DNA of 6,114 bases from Helicobacteraceae bacterium (GTDB lineage Bacteria; Campylobacterota; Campylobacteria; Campylobacterales; Sulfurimonadaceae): the NCBI GenBank assembly GCA_015489055.1, contig WFMO01000144.1:1-6114 (forward strand), written 5' to 3'. Shown piece after piece: positions 5,831 to 6,114 of this stretch. The notes below the pieces were generated by a model. The model was not told where the DNA came from. It was given only the letters and a program-made list of their open reading frames with translations, and did not search any database. The number at the start of each line of letters is the position of its first letter. Position 1 is the first letter of the stretch. The position numbers and the translations under genes are program-made.

Positions 5831-6114
5831 TCATAATTTAATAACATCTTTAAAAGTATCAAAATAGTATGTGTGTAGTTGATCGAGGCTTAACACTATA
5901 TCGTTACATGTAAAGTGTTTGCCGCCGGTTGTGCCAATTTTAGTTATTTTTAAATCTTTGGCTATCTCTTCAAAAGTATCGCAGTTTTGAGGTTTAACCT
6001 CTACGATAGCTCTTGAAAAACTCTCAGAAAAAATATCGCGTTCATCTATCGTGTCTATGCCGACATTACAGCCGATATGGCTTTTTGCGCTCATTTTAGC
6101 TAAAGCTATAGCGA
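5831..6114 (-). CDS. purL: Phosphoribosylformylglycinamidine synthase subunit PurL, partial, C-terminal end
   Basis: The frame is open through the right edge and ends at a TAA at 5831-5833, giving the last 93 residues. PurL makes formylglycinamidine ribonucleotide (FGAM) from FGAR, glutamine and ATP in purine synthesis, with PurQ and PurS. The visible part holds the AIALAKMSAKSHIGCNVG stretch, then FSESFSRAIVEV (about residues 29-40 of the visible part), which matches the typical FSES.SR.lVEV of PurL, and the IGTTGG turn and LSLDQL near the C-terminus. An ATG at 6094 exists but is internal, since codons for the conserved preceding helix continue upstream. It is the first visible gene of the minus-strand series. 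The fragment is short but the signature is characteristic. Confidence 0.85.
   Translation of the reverse strand, partial: AIALAKMSAKSHIGCNVGIDTIDERDIFSESFSRAIVEVKPQNCDTFEEIAKDLKITKIGTTGGKHFTCNDIVLSLDQLHTYYFDTFKDVIKL
5902..5915. repeat. Direct repeat CGTTACATGTAAAG, copy 2, inside purL
   Basis: Exact second copy of the 14-base repeat, here within purL codons for H-F-T-C-N. The 86-base offset is not a multiple of three, so the shared sequence is not a duplicated peptide. Confidence 0.75.

Noticed and set aside
1..6114. CRISPR array, tRNA, rRNA, insertion sequence or prophage genes
   Set aside because: No regularly spaced repeats, cloverleaf-like sequence, transposase or phage motif was recognised; almost every base lies in a supported gene.

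Overview
The window looks like ordinary chromosome from an AT-rich member of the Campylobacterota, probably a Sulfurimonas-like sulfur oxidiser. This is an inference from protein style (short SerB, short DprA without extra N-terminal domain, YibQ-type divergent polysaccharide deacetylase), low GC and TG-N-TATAAT promoters without an obvious -35. No sequence search was possible, so the genus is not firm. Coding density is very high and no gap exceeds 70 bases.

Left part (1-1520): a partial methylenetetrahydrofolate reductase gene (metF type, minus strand, running off the left edge) is divergent from serB, phosphoserine phosphatase (plus strand). The 67-base gap holds a symmetric pair of -10 boxes, one per strand, forming a perfect inverted repeat. 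The two genes are metabolically linked: serine made by SerB is the main donor of the one-carbon unit that MetF reduces for methionine synthesis.

Right part (1540-6114): six genes lie head to tail on the minus strand and are probably one transcription unit. In transcription order they are the C-terminal end of purL, a divergent polysaccharide deacetylase, dprA, a DedA-family membrane protein, a membrane-anchored peptide-deformylase-like protein, and a membrane-anchored ankyrin-repeat protein. Spacings are 22, -4, 13, about -8 and 23 bases, so several are probably translationally coupled. The block converges on serB with 19 bases between stop codons.

The most unusual gene is the deformylase-like one. 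It keeps the three-motif layout and spacing of peptide deformylase, but all three metal ligands and the catalytic glutamate are replaced, and it has gained a C-terminal tail of about three membrane helices with a CxxC. It looks like a membrane-bound pseudoenzyme, its start is fused to the dedA stop, and an ankyrin scaffold follows. A second item is the palindrome TTACATGTAA, found three times, two of them inside a 14-base direct repeat around the purL end. No RNA genes, CRISPR, insertion sequences or clear prophage parts were seen.
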